From the NCBI RefSeq assembly GCF_013433315.1, contig NZ_WXVV01000013.1, positions 62,001 to 126,000 of the forward strand: a stretch of DNA of 64,000 nucleotides, written 5' to 3'. A program made the position numbers and the translations under genes. The stretch comes from Pseudomonas crudilactis. Its GTDB lineage: Bacteria; Pseudomonadota; Gammaproteobacteria; Pseudomonadales; Pseudomonadaceae. The stretch's first letter is position 1. Every line of letters starts with the position of its first letter. Below, piece after piece: positions 1 to 9,773 of the stretch. The notes below the pieces were generated by a model. It had not been told where the DNA came from, searched no databases, and worked only from the letters and a program-made list of their open reading frames with translations.

Positions 1-298
1 TCGTGGAGCTAAGGTAGGCGCGTGGGGTGGGGGCATCAATCAAGCGCGGTGGTGAATCGTTACGCTCAGGGTAACGATCAAGAGCCGCCCTCACCCTAGC
101 CCTCTCCCGGAGGGAGAGGGGACCGATTGGGGGATATTCAGGAATTGCGCCGACCTGGGAATGTTGTACTGAATCCGGAAGCCAGGTTTACCAAACCCAT
201 AATCGACTCGGTTTTTCCAGGTCGATGCACAGCGCCAGACACCTCGGTCGGCCCCCTCTCCCTCCGGGAGAGGGCTGGGGTGAGGGTCAGCTTTTAAG
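1..298. other. Intergenic stretch, no gene
   Basis: I see no coding region here. An 8-bp perfect stem with a 7-nt loop lies at 56-78 (ATCGTTAC / GTAACGAT) but has no T-run after it, so I do not call it a terminator. Most of the rest is the inverted-repeat element annotated at 88-291. It lies downstream of the minus-strand DUF6124 gene. Confidence 0.6.
88..291. repeat. Inverted-repeat element, copy 1
   Basis: About 200 bp bounded by CCCTCACCCTAGCCCTCTCCC on the left (written here as CCCTCACCCTAG plus CCCTCTCCC) and GGGAGAGGGCT plus GGGGTGAGGG on the right, which are inverted repeats of each other. Each end carries its own small hairpin (CTCTCCC / GGGAGAG). The internal CCGATT and CTCGGTC words next to the ends also occur in the larger copy at 22456-22812, so the two are members of one family. 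No ORF inside is convincing. It is probably a non-autonomous mobile or structural repeat. Confidence 0.6.
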
Positions 299-664
299 TC
301 ACTCCGTCGGCACCAACTTATCCAACAAACGATTGACGGCCATCTCCGCCACCATCACCACCTGCGCAATACCCTGCACAGTCTTGCGGTGCGTACCTTC
401 AACCATCGCCGCATGGTTGTTGAGCATCACCGTAGCCGAACCGAGGGTTTCGCTGGCGTCAGCCAGCAGGGATTCGGTGTCGGCATTGGGGTTGGCCATG
501 TACAGCGTGTTGGGGGTGTAGGGCGTGGCCATCAGATCGGCGTTGGTCGGACCGAGATAATGGTCGAGGGCGCGTTCGGCGGCTTCGTGGAATTTCTTCG
601 AATCGGGGGATTCGTAGGGGGATGCGGGATCTGCAAGCGGGGGGTTAGGCGTTGGTTTAATCAT
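299..664 (-). CDS. DUF6124 family protein
   Basis: A 121-residue soluble protein of unknown function. The N-terminus is proline-rich (MIKPTPNPP) followed by SPYESPDSKKFHEAAERALDHY, a signature I recall from a family of small proteins almost restricted to Pseudomonas. The C-terminal half is predicted helical (residues about 65-118) with no cysteines, signal peptide or membrane segment. It is monocistronic, downstream of a long gap and pointing into an inverted-repeat element. Family assignment rests on the N-terminal motif; no biochemical role can be read from the sequence. Confidence 0.75.
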   Translation of the reverse strand: MIKPTPNPPLADPASPYESPDSKKFHEAAERALDHYLGPTNADLMATPYTPNTLYMANPNADTESLLADASETLGSATVMLNNHAAMVEGTHRKTVQGIAQVVMVAEMAVNRLLDKLVPTE

Positions 665-1198
665 CTTCAGGTTCCGAAATAAAGCTGGAACCGCTTCTCT
701 GCTAAAAGAAGGGGTGGCAGCTGAACGCAGGTTAGCAGACCGGGGAACCTAAGGAAGCCGGCGCGCCGAAGCGCCCTGCGCACAGCCGCCATCGAATGCA
801 GGCGCTGAGCCTGACGATGATGCATGTGCACCCTTAGATTAACCACGAGCTGCTAAACCCGATCACTGGGAATCAGTGACGGAATCAAGTTACGCAGCAT
901 GCCCAAGGCGCACAAGCCGGCGGATTCTGGTGCATGCGTAGGCAGCGGCGCAAGGATTTGTAGGCTAGGGAGCCGTAACACCGGGTGTCTTTAAACAACG
1001 CGACTGGTAGGCGTTTATTGCGCACAGAGATTGAGGATTTGTCTGTCGGATTGAGGTGTGGCGACTGGCGCTTTCGCGAGCAAGCTCGCTCCCACAGGGG
1101 ATCTGTGTCGTGCCCAAAATCTGTATTCACTGAAGATCAAATGTGGGAGCGAGCCTGCTCGCGAAGAGGCCAGCCGAAGCGGCGCAAATTCTGGATCA
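665..1198. other. Long leader-like gap upstream of DUF6124 gene
   Basis: This 534-bp gap holds a REP pair at 1072-1166 and, nearer the DUF6124 gene, a stretch that reads on the minus strand like a decayed or very short coding unit. One frame contains ALGMLRNLIPSLIPSDRV followed by a stop at about 855-915, but the upstream part is in another frame and I see no ribosome site. The remaining 665-850 is GC-rich and could fold (for example GCGCGCCGAAGCGC near 770). I do not call a gene here. Confidence 0.4.
1072..1166. repeat. REP pair (inverted)
   Basis: Two inverted copies of the Pseudomonas REP word: TTCGCGAGCAAGCTCGCTCCC at the left arm (21 nt split as TTCGCGAGCAAG and CTCGCTCCC) and GTGGGAGCGAGCCTGCTCGC at the right arm, separated by a loop of about 45 nt. 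It sits in the gap between the DUF6124 gene and the end of chpC. Confidence 0.85.
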
Positions 1199-1669
1199 TC
1201 AGTGAACCAGCCCAGCATCCACCAACAACTTCTCCAGCCCAAGCAAGTCAGGCACCTTCGCCACTTGCTCCCCGACCTGCACCGCTGCCTGCTCCAGCGA
1301 GCACAACGGCACATCGACATAACTCAACTGACTATCAAGCTTGTACGACCGCGGAATCCCCTGCACCAGCAGCGCAATGAACTTCAACTCCGGCAACCCA
1401 CCGAGCGCATTCAAAATCACGATCCGCGCGCGCTCGCCAATGACGATTTTCTGCCCGCACGCCGATTCAAAACTCAGCAGCGGAATCTGCCTCTCACGCC
1501 ACTTCACCCGCCCCAGATACCACGGCGGCGTATCCAGATCGAAAGCGCTGGCCTGATAGTCGATCAACTCCGCGACAGCAACGTTAGGCAGAATCAAATT
1601 GCGATCCGCCAGCGGCAGCAATAGCCCGGTCAACTGACTGCTGCGCTGATTATGCCGGCGCTCATGCAT
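1199..1669 (-). CDS. chpC: ChpC, CheW-like chemotaxis protein
   Basis: A 156-residue single-domain CheW-like adaptor of the type IV pilus chemosensory (Pil-Chp) system. It would link receptor to kinase in the cytoplasm; in P. aeruginosa ChpC is the second, accessory CheW-type protein beside PilI. The start used is ATG at 1669 (MHERRHNQRSSQ), which overlaps the chpA stop by 8 nt (ATGCATGA); an upstream in-frame ATG at 1699 lies inside chpA and is less likely. The conserved CheW beta-strand pattern is visible in RNLILPNVAVAELIDY and the segment after WYLGRVKWRERQIPLLSFE. It is last in the cluster; chpB, normally before it, is missing. Confidence 0.88.
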   Translation of the reverse strand: MHERRHNQRSSQLTGLLLPLADRNLILPNVAVAELIDYQASAFDLDTPPWYLGRVKWRERQIPLLSFESACGQKIVIGERARIVILNALGGLPELKFIALLVQGIPRSYKLDSQLSYVDVPLCSLEQAAVQVGEQVAKVPDLLGLEKLLVDAGLVH

Positions 1670-4600
1670 GTTTCTTGCTCCACTGGGCAATGCTTTCAAG
1701 CAGCACCGACTCTTGATACGGCTTGCCGAGGTAGTCGTTGACGCCGATTGCCATGGCGCGGTCGCGGTGTTTCTGCCCGGTGCGTGAGGTGATCATGATG
1801 ATCGGCAGGTGTTGCAGACGTTCGTCGTTGCGCACTTGGGTGGCGACTTCGAAGCCGTCCATGCGCGGCATTTCGATGTCGAGCAGCATCAGGTCGGGCA
1901 TGTGTTCTTCGAGCAGCAGCATGGCGTCGACCCCGTCCTTGGCGGTCAGCACGTTCATGCCGTGGCGTTCGAGCAAGCGGCTGGTGACCTTGCGCACGGT
2001 GACCGAGTCGTCGACCACCATCACCAGTAGCGGTTTGTGTGGTTCGCTGTCGATTTCCGGCAGCGCCGGTGTCTGTGCAACCCGCGCCTGCATCGCACGG
2101 ATCGGCGCGAGCAAATCGAGAATCAGCACCACCCGGCCATCGCCGAGAATCGTCGCCCCGGACACGCCCTGCACCGCCGCGAATTGCGCGCCGAGGCTCT
2201 TGACCACGATCTCCCGCGTACCGGCCATGGTATCGACCAGCACCGCGATGCGCCGGTCGTTGTAGTGCACCAGCAGCACCGGCAATGGCAGATTCTGGCC
2301 GAGCAGTTTCGGCCGTGGCGTGGTTTTCAGCAGTTCGCCGAGATAGCACAGTTCATAGGTCTGGCCGCCGTACTGATAACGTGGCGGATCAACCCGGAAG
2401 TGAGCTTCCAGATCATTCGGCAACACGCGGACGATGCCTTCGATGGTGTTCAGCGGAATCGCATATTGATCCTCACCGCACTGCACCATCAGCGCACGGT
2501 TGACCGACACGGTGAACGGCAGACGAATGCGGAAATGCACGCCCTGCCCCGGCACCGAATCGATGCTCATGCTGCCGCCCAGTTGCCGTACCTCTTCGTG
2601 CACCACGTCCATGCCGACGCCACGCCCGGAAATCTGGGTGATCTTTTCCGCTGTGGAAAACCCCGGCTGAAGGATGAACTGCAACACGTCGCGGTCGCTG
2701 ATTTCGGCTTCCGGCGCGAGCATGCCGCGCTTGATTGCCTTCTTGCGCACGGCTTCCAGCGGCACCCCGGCACCGTCGTCGCGAATATCGAAAACGATGT
2801 CGCCGCCCTCGCGGGACAGGTCGAGGCTGATCTGCCCTTGCGCCGGTTTACCCGCCGCCAGCCGCACTTCGGCGGACTCCAGACCGTGGTCGACGGCGTT
2901 GCGCAGCATGTGTTCCAGCGGCGCCGCCATACGCTCCAGCACGTTGCGATCCATCTCGCCTTCAGCGTTGCCGACGACAAATGCGACGTCTTTATTCAGC
3001 TCTTCGGCGACCTGGCGGACGATGCGTTTCAAGCGCGGCAACATGCGCTCGAACGGCACCATGCGCGTACGCATCAGGCCCTCCTGCAATTCGGTGTTGA
3101 TGCGGCCCTGTTGCTGCAACAGGTTCTCGGCGTCGTGGTTGCGGCGATCAAGGGTTTCCTTGAGGTCGAGCAAGTCGGATGCCGATTCGAACAGCGCCCG
3201 CGACAATTGCTGCAATTGCGAATGGCGGTCCATTTCCAGCGGATCGAATTCTTCGTAGCCGAGGCGTTCGGCATCGACTTGCTGACGGCTGAGAATCCGC
3301 CCCTGGGTTTCGGTGTCGAGACGGCGCAACTGATCGCGCATCCGTTCGATGGTGGTTTCCATCTCGTTCAGGGCGATCTGTGCGTCGTTGACTTGTTGTT
3401 CGATTCGGCCACGGAAGATCGAGGTTTCCCCGGCCAGATTGACCAGCTCATCGAGCAGTTCGGCGGAGACTTTGACCATGTCCGCGCCAGCCTCGGCAGC
3501 CGGCGGCGCAGGTTCGGTCTTGGCGGGCAGCGGCAACGCTGGCGGTGTTTCGACCGTTACCGGGTGACTGAAATTCTGGATCGCATTGATCAACCGATCC
3601 GCGGGCGGGCACGGTTGCCCGGCGCGCACGCCATCGAGCATTTGCGCCAAGCGATCATGCCCGCGCTGCACCAGCGCAAACAGCTCCGTCGATGGCTGCA
3701 ACGCGCCGCTGGAAAGACTTTCGTAAAGGTATTCCAGCTCATGCGCGAGGTCGCCGATCGGGCCGATCTCGACCATCCGCGCGCCACCCTTGAGCGTGTG
3801 CAGATCGCGCAGCAGGGTTTCCACTTCCTGACGATTGCCCGGCTCCGCCTGCCAGCGCAGCAGCGCGGCGCCGGAGTTTTCGATGATGTCGAAACCTTCT
3901 TCGAGGAAGATTTCCAGCAGTTCCGGATCGTGGCCAGCGCTGTCATGATCGGCCGCTGGCTGGGGCGTTTCGCTGACGGTCTGGCCTTGACGCACCTGAC
4001 GCAGGGTTTCGATCAAATCCTGCGCCGGGGTCAGTGGCTGATGCTGTTGCAGTTGTTCAAGCAGCAGCGCCAAACGCTCATGACTCTTGAGCAGCAGACG
4101 CCTCAAGGTTTCGCTGTAGTTGAAGCGACGATCGACCAAACCTTCGTAAAGGCTTTCCAGCTCTTGAGCCAAATCGCCGATGGCCTCGACTTCAGCCATC
4201 CGCGCGCCGCCCTTGAGCGTATGCAAATCGCGCTGCAACGAGGACAGCGGCGCAACGTTATCCGGGTCGTTCAGCCAGCGCTGCAAGGCTTGGCCGGAGC
4301 TGTCGAGAATGTCCACGGCCTCTTCAAGGAAGATCTCGACAATCTCGTCATCGGGCTCAAGCGCCGTTGCCTTTTGCTGCAACTCGGCGGTGGCGCTGCC
4401 CAGTTCACGGATGCTCAGGGTGCGGCTGCCATCACTGCGGATCAGGCCCATCGACGACGGATCGAGACTCTCATCAAGCAGGTCATGCAGCGCCCGAATC
4501 CGCGCCGGTTGCGGCGTGACTTCCTGTCCGGCCGCCAGTTCGTCGAGCATGTTGATCAGCGCTTCATGGGCGTTTTGCGCTTCCTGAAAAAACCGTTCGC

Positions 4601-7574
4601 TGACCGCCAGGCTGCTTTCTTCCACCGCGCCATACAGGTCAAGCAAGGCTTCGCACAACACATCGACTGGCAGCAGATCGGCCAGGTGCGCGCCTTCGCC
4701 AAGGGTGGTCAGCTCATCCAGCAACGCACTGAGTTCCTGACGCTCGCCGGGGTGTTGCTGCCAGCGCTGTAACAGGCTTTCAGCATCCAGCAGGATATCC
4801 ATGCCTTGAGCGAGGAAGTTGTTGATCAGTTGCGGATCGCGCTTGATCCGCAGGCCGGTGTTCGGCGCACTGAGGATCGATTCCAGACGCTCGGCGAGCA
4901 GGGTTTCCGAGCGTTTGATCAGCGACTGCGCACCGACAATCGGCGCCAGCGGATCATGCTTGAGTTGACGCAGGCCGACGCGGAACAAGCCCTCGGCTTC
5001 GAGGAGCAATTCCACTTCGTCGAGGTCCAGCGGCAACTGGTGCGCCTTGAATTCGCGGGCCAGTTGATCGAGCGGTGCAGCCAGTTCGGCAATCGGCAAT
5101 ACGCCGGCCATCGAGGCACTGCCCTTGAGCGTGTGCAAGGCGCGCTGCAACTCGTCGCTGGCCTGCAACGGCACATGCTCGGCGGCCTGATCGAGAAAAC
5201 GATTGAGGCTGGCGAGGTGCGTCTCGGCTTCTTTGCGGAAGATTTCCAGCAACAGCGGATCCAGCGCCGCGACATCGTCGACGTCTTCGGCAGCCAGCGG
5301 CTCAACCCCTTTGGCCAAGGCGTGCGCACGGGCCGCGAGTTGATCGACATCGCTGCGTTGCCGTTGGCTGTTAGTGGCGAATTCGCTGATCAGCTCGGGC
5401 AGCAACAGCACGGTGTCGGTCAGCACTTGCTGCACCACCGAGCCCGGTTCGACACTTTGTTCGAGCACACGGTTGAGCAGGTTTTCCACTGCCCACGCCA
5501 GCTCACCGAGAATCAGCGCGCGGACCATGCGCCCGCTGCCCTTGAGGGTGTGAAAGGCGCGGCGCAGTTCGGTCAGCGCATCACGATCCTGCGAATTGGC
5601 GATCCAGCGTGGCAGGTATTCATGGAGAACTTCGAGGACTTCGTCGGTCTCCTCAAGGAACACTTCGCGCAATTCATCGTCGACCGGTTCTTCATCGGCT
5701 GGTGGCGGCATCAGGCTGCCGGGGGTGATCAGCGCTGGCGGGTTGACCGCTGACACCGGGCTGGCCAGAACGTCGGCCAGCGACTGCACGATCTCCGGGT
5801 CGTCGAGCGCCTGCATGTCCTGCATCACCAACGCTTCGCTGGGGCTGAGCACGTCTTCGAGGACGGGAACGTGCGGCTCATTTGGGAAGAAACCGAGGCT
5901 GGCGAGGGATTTCTGCGCGACATCCAGCAGTTGCTCGCCCGGTGCCTGCGGGTCGTCGCTCAGGCGCTCGAGGTAATACTCGAGGCTGCTGATGACATCG
6001 GCCAGATGATCGAGTTGCTCCCAACCCGGCTCGTGCGGATCAAGCAACAGATGTTCGCGGATAAACCCGTTGCACGCCTCGACCAGACTTGCCGCGCGGT
6101 TCAACGGAATCATCGCCAGTGCCCCGCGCACCTGAGTCAGCAGCGCCGGCAACGGTTGCAGGTGCTGGCGATCCCAATCGGCGTCGATGTAGTCGACGAT
6201 CATGTCCTTGGCTTGTTGCAGGCAGATGCGCGCTTCCTTGATGACGATCTGATGGATCTGCGTCAGGTCGGTGGTTGGCAGGCGCGTATCTTCCGGGCTT
6301 TCCGGCTCGACGGTGCCGACCATTCCGGCCAGCGTCGCTTCGACGTAGAGCAGCGCGCCGGCAACGTCCATCAGGATCGCGTCGTTCGGTTCGCGCTGGC
6401 CCTGAGCGAGGCTGAGCACCACGGCCAATTGATCAATGATCACTTTGCGCGGCTGGCCGAAACCGAGCACCGCGAGGGTGTCGGCAATCTGCCGCAGGGG
6501 TGCGAGCAGGTTTTCCAGATCCGAGGTGTGCTGGCGGTCGCTGCGCACGAACAGGTCGAGGCGCTCCTTGACCCGCACCAGTTCTTCACACAACGCCGCC
6601 AGCACCGAGCGCATCGCATCGCGATCGGGGCCGGCCAGGCGCGCGCGTTCTTCGTCGACCATCGCGCTGTCGGGCAACGCGTCGTCCAGGGAGTAGCGAT
6701 CTTTCATGGTCAGCATCTGCCCGGTGGGATGTTCGGCTTTGGCAATATAGAACAACAGGCTTTTCAGCAGCTCAGCCGGAGGCGGCTGATTGAGGCCGGA
6801 CATACCTTGCTCGAGCAGACGCTTGAGCTCTTTGTCGGCATCCTTGAACAGGCTGCGCAGCGCCGGGCTGTTGGCGATGACGCCTGCGCGCATGCCCTCG
6901 ACCAGCGCCGAGGCGACTTGCCACAGCGGACTCAGCGGCGAATCACCGCTCAGCGCTTCGAGGCGAGTGAATACTTTGGCCAGATAACCGAGGTGGGTCT
7001 GGTCATCCTGCTCGCGCAGCAAACCGACCAAAGCCATTTGCAGCATCTGGCGCAATTTGCGCAGCACGTTCGGCAGTTCTGCCGGTTCCAGCAGTGCCAG
7101 CGCTTCTGCGTTTAGCGGTGCCAGTTCGGGCAATTGCGGGCTGAACAGGCTGGTTTCAGACAACAGGCTTTCGCCACGGGCGCTGCGCAGATCGTTGATC
7201 AGCGGCAGCACCACCAACGGCAAATCTCTCCGGGCGCTCTGCACGCGGTCGAGGTAAATCGGCAATTGCCCAAGGGCTTGCAGCAACAGGTGCAGGGCTT
7301 CGTCGCGATGGCTGACGCGCTCGTGCTGCAAGGCTTCGACCAGATGTTCCATTTCTTCGGCGAGCAAGGCTGCGCCGTAGAACTCGACCATCTGCAAACT
7401 GCCGTGGACCTGATGGATGTGATCCAGGCACTCGTCCAGCCCGGGAAAGGCTTGCGGGTCGTCGAGCACGGCTTCAATTGCTTGATGCGCCTGTTTCAGC
7501 GTTTCGGCAATTTCGCCTTTGACCCATTCGAGGGCCACGTAGTCGTGCCGATCACCCATAACCACTCCACTCAC
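1662..7574 (-). CDS. chpA: ChpA, hybrid CheA-type histidine kinase of Pil-Chp
   Basis: A 1970-residue cytoplasmic kinase that receives signals from PilJ and phosphorylates PilG and PilH to control twitching and cAMP. Domains in order: degenerate Hpt-like helical regions (about 1-600), four canonical Hpt modules with HTLKGS or HTLKGG (His near 674, 812, 1115 and 1257), a dimerisation region, a CheA HATPase (NAVDHGLE, GRGVGMDVV, about 1450-1630), a CheW-like domain (about 1690-1830) and a C-terminal receiver (VVDDS, LLDIEMP with Asp near 1897, GKPY). P. aeruginosa ChpA is about 2470 residues with more phosphotransfer modules, so this is a shortened version. The start overlaps the pilJ stop by 4 nt. 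Confidence 0.95.
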   Translation of the reverse strand: MSGVVMGDRHDYVALEWVKGEIAETLKQAHQAIEAVLDDPQAFPGLDECLDHIHQVHGSLQMVEFYGAALLAEEMEHLVEALQHERVSHRDEALHLLLQALGQLPIYLDRVQSARRDLPLVVLPLINDLRSARGESLLSETSLFSPQLPELAPLNAEALALLEPAELPNVLRKLRQMLQMALVGLLREQDDQTHLGYLAKVFTRLEALSGDSPLSPLWQVASALVEGMRAGVIANSPALRSLFKDADKELKRLLEQGMSGLNQPPPAELLKSLLFYIAKAEHPTGQMLTMKDRYSLDDALPDSAMVDEERARLAGPDRDAMRSVLAALCEELVRVKERLDLFVRSDRQHTSDLENLLAPLRQIADTLAVLGFGQPRKVIIDQLAVVLSLAQGQREPNDAILMDVAGALLYVEATLAGMVGTVEPESPEDTRLPTTDLTQIHQIVIKEARICLQQAKDMIVDYIDADWDRQHLQPLPALLTQVRGALAMIPLNRAASLVEACNGFIREHLLLDPHEPGWEQLDHLADVISSLEYYLERLSDDPQAPGEQLLDVAQKSLASLGFFPNEPHVPVLEDVLSPSEALVMQDMQALDDPEIVQSLADVLASPVSAVNPPALITPGSLMPPPADEEPVDDELREVFLEETDEVLEVLHEYLPRWIANSQDRDALTELRRAFHTLKGSGRMVRALILGELAWAVENLLNRVLEQSVEPGSVVQQVLTDTVLLLPELISEFATNSQRQRSDVDQLAARAHALAKGVEPLAAEDVDDVAALDPLLLEIFRKEAETHLASLNRFLDQAAEHVPLQASDELQRALHTLKGSASMAGVLPIAELAAPLDQLAREFKAHQLPLDLDEVELLLEAEGLFRVGLRQLKHDPLAPIVGAQSLIKRSETLLAERLESILSAPNTGLRIKRDPQLINNFLAQGMDILLDAESLLQRWQQHPGERQELSALLDELTTLGEGAHLADLLPVDVLCEALLDLYGAVEESSLAVSERFFQEAQNAHEALINMLDELAAGQEVTPQPARIRALHDLLDESLDPSSMGLIRSDGSRTLSIRELGSATAELQQKATALEPDDEIVEIFLEEAVDILDSSGQALQRWLNDPDNVAPLSSLQRDLHTLKGGARMAEVEAIGDLAQELESLYEGLVDRRFNYSETLRRLLLKSHERLALLLEQLQQHQPLTPAQDLIETLRQVRQGQTVSETPQPAADHDSAGHDPELLEIFLEEGFDIIENSGAALLRWQAEPGNRQEVETLLRDLHTLKGGARMVEIGPIGDLAHELEYLYESLSSGALQPSTELFALVQRGHDRLAQMLDGVRAGQPCPPADRLINAIQNFSHPVTVETPPALPLPAKTEPAPPAAEAGADMVKVSAELLDELVNLAGETSIFRGRIEQQVNDAQIALNEMETTIERMRDQLRRLDTETQGRILSRQQVDAERLGYEEFDPLEMDRHSQLQQLSRALFESASDLLDLKETLDRRNHDAENLLQQQGRINTELQEGLMRTRMVPFERMLPRLKRIVRQVAEELNKDVAFVVGNAEGEMDRNVLERMAAPLEHMLRNAVDHGLESAEVRLAAGKPAQGQISLDLSREGGDIVFDIRDDGAGVPLEAVRKKAIKRGMLAPEAEISDRDVLQFILQPGFSTAEKITQISGRGVGMDVVHEEVRQLGGSMSIDSVPGQGVHFRIRLPFTVSVNRALMVQCGEDQYAIPLNTIEGIVRVLPNDLEAHFRVDPPRYQYGGQTYELCYLGELLKTTPRPKLLGQNLPLPVLLVHYNDRRIAVLVDTMAGTREIVVKSLGAQFAAVQGVSGATILGDGRVVLILDLLAPIRAMQARVAQTPALPEIDSEPHKPLLVMVVDDSVTVRKVTSRLLERHGMNVLTAKDGVDAMLLLEEHMPDLMLLDIEMPRMDGFEVATQVRNDERLQHLPIIMITSRTGQKHRDRAMAIGVNDYLGKPYQESVLLESIAQWSKKHA

Positions 7575-9619
7575 GCTTTATCTGTCGCCGCCGGCAAGGT
7601 GAAGCCGGACACCGAACGCCGTAGCTGACTGGCCATTTTCGTCAGGTTGCCGATGCTCTCGGCGGTGGCCGTGGAGCCGGACGAGGTCTGCGAGGTGATC
7701 TGCTGGATCACGTTCATCGTCAGCGAGATCTGCCCGGCCGAAGTCGTCTGCTGCTGCGCTGCGTTGGAGATGCTTTGAATCAGCGCCGCGAGGGTCTTCG
7801 ACACGCCTTCGATTTCTTCCAGGGCCACACCGGCATCCTGCGCCAGTCGCGCGCCGCGCACCACTTCGGTGGTGGTTTGCTCCATCGAGATTACCGCTTC
7901 GTTGGTGTCGGTCTGAATCGCCCGCACCAGGGTTTCGATCTGCCGTGTCGCGGCGGACGAGCGTTCGGCCAGCCGCTGCACTTCATCGGCGACCACGGCA
8001 AACCCGCGCCCGGCATCACCAGCCATCGACGCCTGAATCGCCGCATTGAGGGCGAGGATGTTGGTCTGGTCGGCAATGTCGTCGATCAGGCTGACGATGT
8101 CGCCGATTTCCTGCGACGACTCGCCGAGACGCTTGATGCGTTTGGCGGTGTCCTGGATCTGTTCGCGAATGTTGTCCATGCCGTGGATGGTGTTGTGCAC
8201 CACCTCGTTGCCTTTGTTGGCGATCTCCACGGAACGCTCGGCGACCGCTGAAGACTCGGCGGCGTTGGCTGATACCTGGTCGATGGATTCGGCCATGTCG
8301 CTGATCGCCGTCGACGCTTCGGAAATCTGCTGGGCCTGATGCTCCGAGGCCTGGGCCAGATGCATGGCGGTGGCCTGGGTTTCCTGCACGGCGGCAGCAA
8401 CCTGGCCGGCGGTGAGGTTGATCGTCGCGACGAGATCGCGCAGTTGGTCGACGGAGTAGTTGATCGAGTCGGCGATGGTGCCGGTGAAGTCTTCGGTCAC
8501 CGAGGCGGTCACGGTGAGGTCGCCGTCGGCGAGGTCTTCGATTTCATCGAGCAGGCGCATGATCGCGTTCTGGTTGCGCTCGTTCTTCTCGGCGGTTTCG
8601 CGTAACTGGCGATTGGTTTCCCGGACCATCACCAGACCGATGAGGATGATCGACGCCAGCGCCAGCAAACCAAGGACATAGCCGCCGATGGTGTCGGTGT
8701 TGCGCCCGCCGGCAAGGTTCTCGAAGCGAGTGGCCAGGTGCGAGGCTTCGTCGAGCAGGGTTTGCGAGAGGCTGAAGATGTTGCTCGCCGATTCACGGAC
8801 TTTGAACAGCTCCGGCGAGGTTTCGAGGATTTCATCCACCGAGCCGGAAACGAACTGGAATAGCTCGGAAATCTCGCTCAAACGGGCACGGGCGTCACGG
8901 TCTTCGACCTGGCTGATTTTCAGCGTCGGATTGCCTTGCAGCATGCCGTTGAGCACTTGGCCGAAACGGGTGGCATCACGGCCAAAGGCATCGGCGGCTT
9001 GCTGCGAGTTTTCGTCGCCGGCGAGCACGGTGTTGACCGCGCCAAGGATGCGCTCGGCCAGCAGCGATTGACGCTGGGCCATCGCCACTTGTGCGGCAGG
9101 AGCGCCACGTTGCAGGAGGATTTCGACGACTTTTTCGTATTCGATCTGCAACTGCGGCACGGTTTCGGCCAGAGTCGCGGCGACCTGATGCAGCGACAGC
9201 ACGGTCTGTTCGCTGGAGAGAATCGCGTCGGTGTTTTTCAGCAGGCGTTCCCAGTCGAGCTGCACGGCGCGCATTTCCGGGCGCACGGTGGCCGGCGCTG
9301 GCGGCAGGCCGGTGGCGGGGTCGCCCTTTTTCAGGTAACCCCAGCGCTGAGCGAAATCGTTGCGCGCATCGCTGAGCAACTTGAACGCGGCAGCCTTGCC
9401 GGCGGCGGCTTCGGTGGCGTTCTTGGCGATGCGTTGCGAGAGCACGCGCAGTTCACCGGCATGGCCGATGTACTGTTTGTCGTAGTTCGCCTGGGTGTTG
9501 AGGTAAGCGAAGTTGGCGAACAGCAGCATGATGAACACGATCAGTGCGATAAACAGCACGATGATCTGCGAGCGACTGCGCGAGCCTTCCGCCGGCTTGC
9601 CTGTTTTTGCTTTTGTCAT
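7571..9619 (-). CDS. pilJ: PilJ, methyl-accepting chemoreceptor of type IV pili
   Basis: A 682-residue inner-membrane receptor that feeds the ChpA kinase. There is a first membrane segment at about 18-40, a periplasmic region with two PilJ-type sensing modules (about 40-305), a second membrane segment (GYVLGLLALASIILIGLVMV, about 310-330), a HAMP region, and a long coiled-coil signalling domain. The signalling tip contains IADQTNILALNAAIQASMAG and FAVVADEVQRLAERS. The usual MCP methylation pathway gene pilK is not next to it; instead pilJ runs directly into chpA with an ATGA-type overlap. A 154-bp gap holding a REP pair separates it from pilI. Confidence 0.95.
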   Translation of the reverse strand: MTKAKTGKPAEGSRSRSQIIVLFIALIVFIMLLFANFAYLNTQANYDKQYIGHAGELRVLSQRIAKNATEAAAGKAAAFKLLSDARNDFAQRWGYLKKGDPATGLPPAPATVRPEMRAVQLDWERLLKNTDAILSSEQTVLSLHQVAATLAETVPQLQIEYEKVVEILLQRGAPAAQVAMAQRQSLLAERILGAVNTVLAGDENSQQAADAFGRDATRFGQVLNGMLQGNPTLKISQVEDRDARARLSEISELFQFVSGSVDEILETSPELFKVRESASNIFSLSQTLLDEASHLATRFENLAGGRNTDTIGGYVLGLLALASIILIGLVMVRETNRQLRETAEKNERNQNAIMRLLDEIEDLADGDLTVTASVTEDFTGTIADSINYSVDQLRDLVATINLTAGQVAAAVQETQATAMHLAQASEHQAQQISEASTAISDMAESIDQVSANAAESSAVAERSVEIANKGNEVVHNTIHGMDNIREQIQDTAKRIKRLGESSQEIGDIVSLIDDIADQTNILALNAAIQASMAGDAGRGFAVVADEVQRLAERSSAATRQIETLVRAIQTDTNEAVISMEQTTTEVVRGARLAQDAGVALEEIEGVSKTLAALIQSISNAAQQQTTSAGQISLTMNVIQQITSQTSSGSTATAESIGNLTKMASQLRRSVSGFTLPAATDKA

Positions 9620-9664
9620 CGGTCCTCGCCCTTAACCCACACCTTTGAGGCCTGCTGCAATCCC

Positions 9665-9755
9665 TGTGGGAGCGAGCTTGCTCGCGAAAGCGCTGGGTCA
9701 GCCAATATTTGTTTCGCCTGACACGCCCTCTTCGCGAGCAAGCTCGCTCCCACAG
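9665..9755. repeat. REP pair (inverted)
   Basis: Inverted REP arms at about 9665-9689 (GTGGGAGCGAGCTTGCTCGC) and 9731-9754, with a 41-nt loop, inside the pilI-pilJ intergenic gap. Its position within a transcription unit suggests an effect on mRNA processing or stability between pilI and pilJ, as is known for other REP sequences; this is inference. Confidence 0.85.
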
Positions 9756-9773
9756 GGGACGGTGTTGAATCTG

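Noticed and set aside
2037..4772. Long plus-strand open frame (911 codons) opposite chpA
   Set aside because: It is antisense to a fully convincing kinase gene; in GC-rich DNA such frames arise from codon bias. It has an amino acid mix rich in Arg, His and Gln and no recognisable domain.
5871..7115. Further plus-strand open frames opposite chpA
   Set aside because: Same reasoning: the chpA frame has domain structure, the antisense frame does not.
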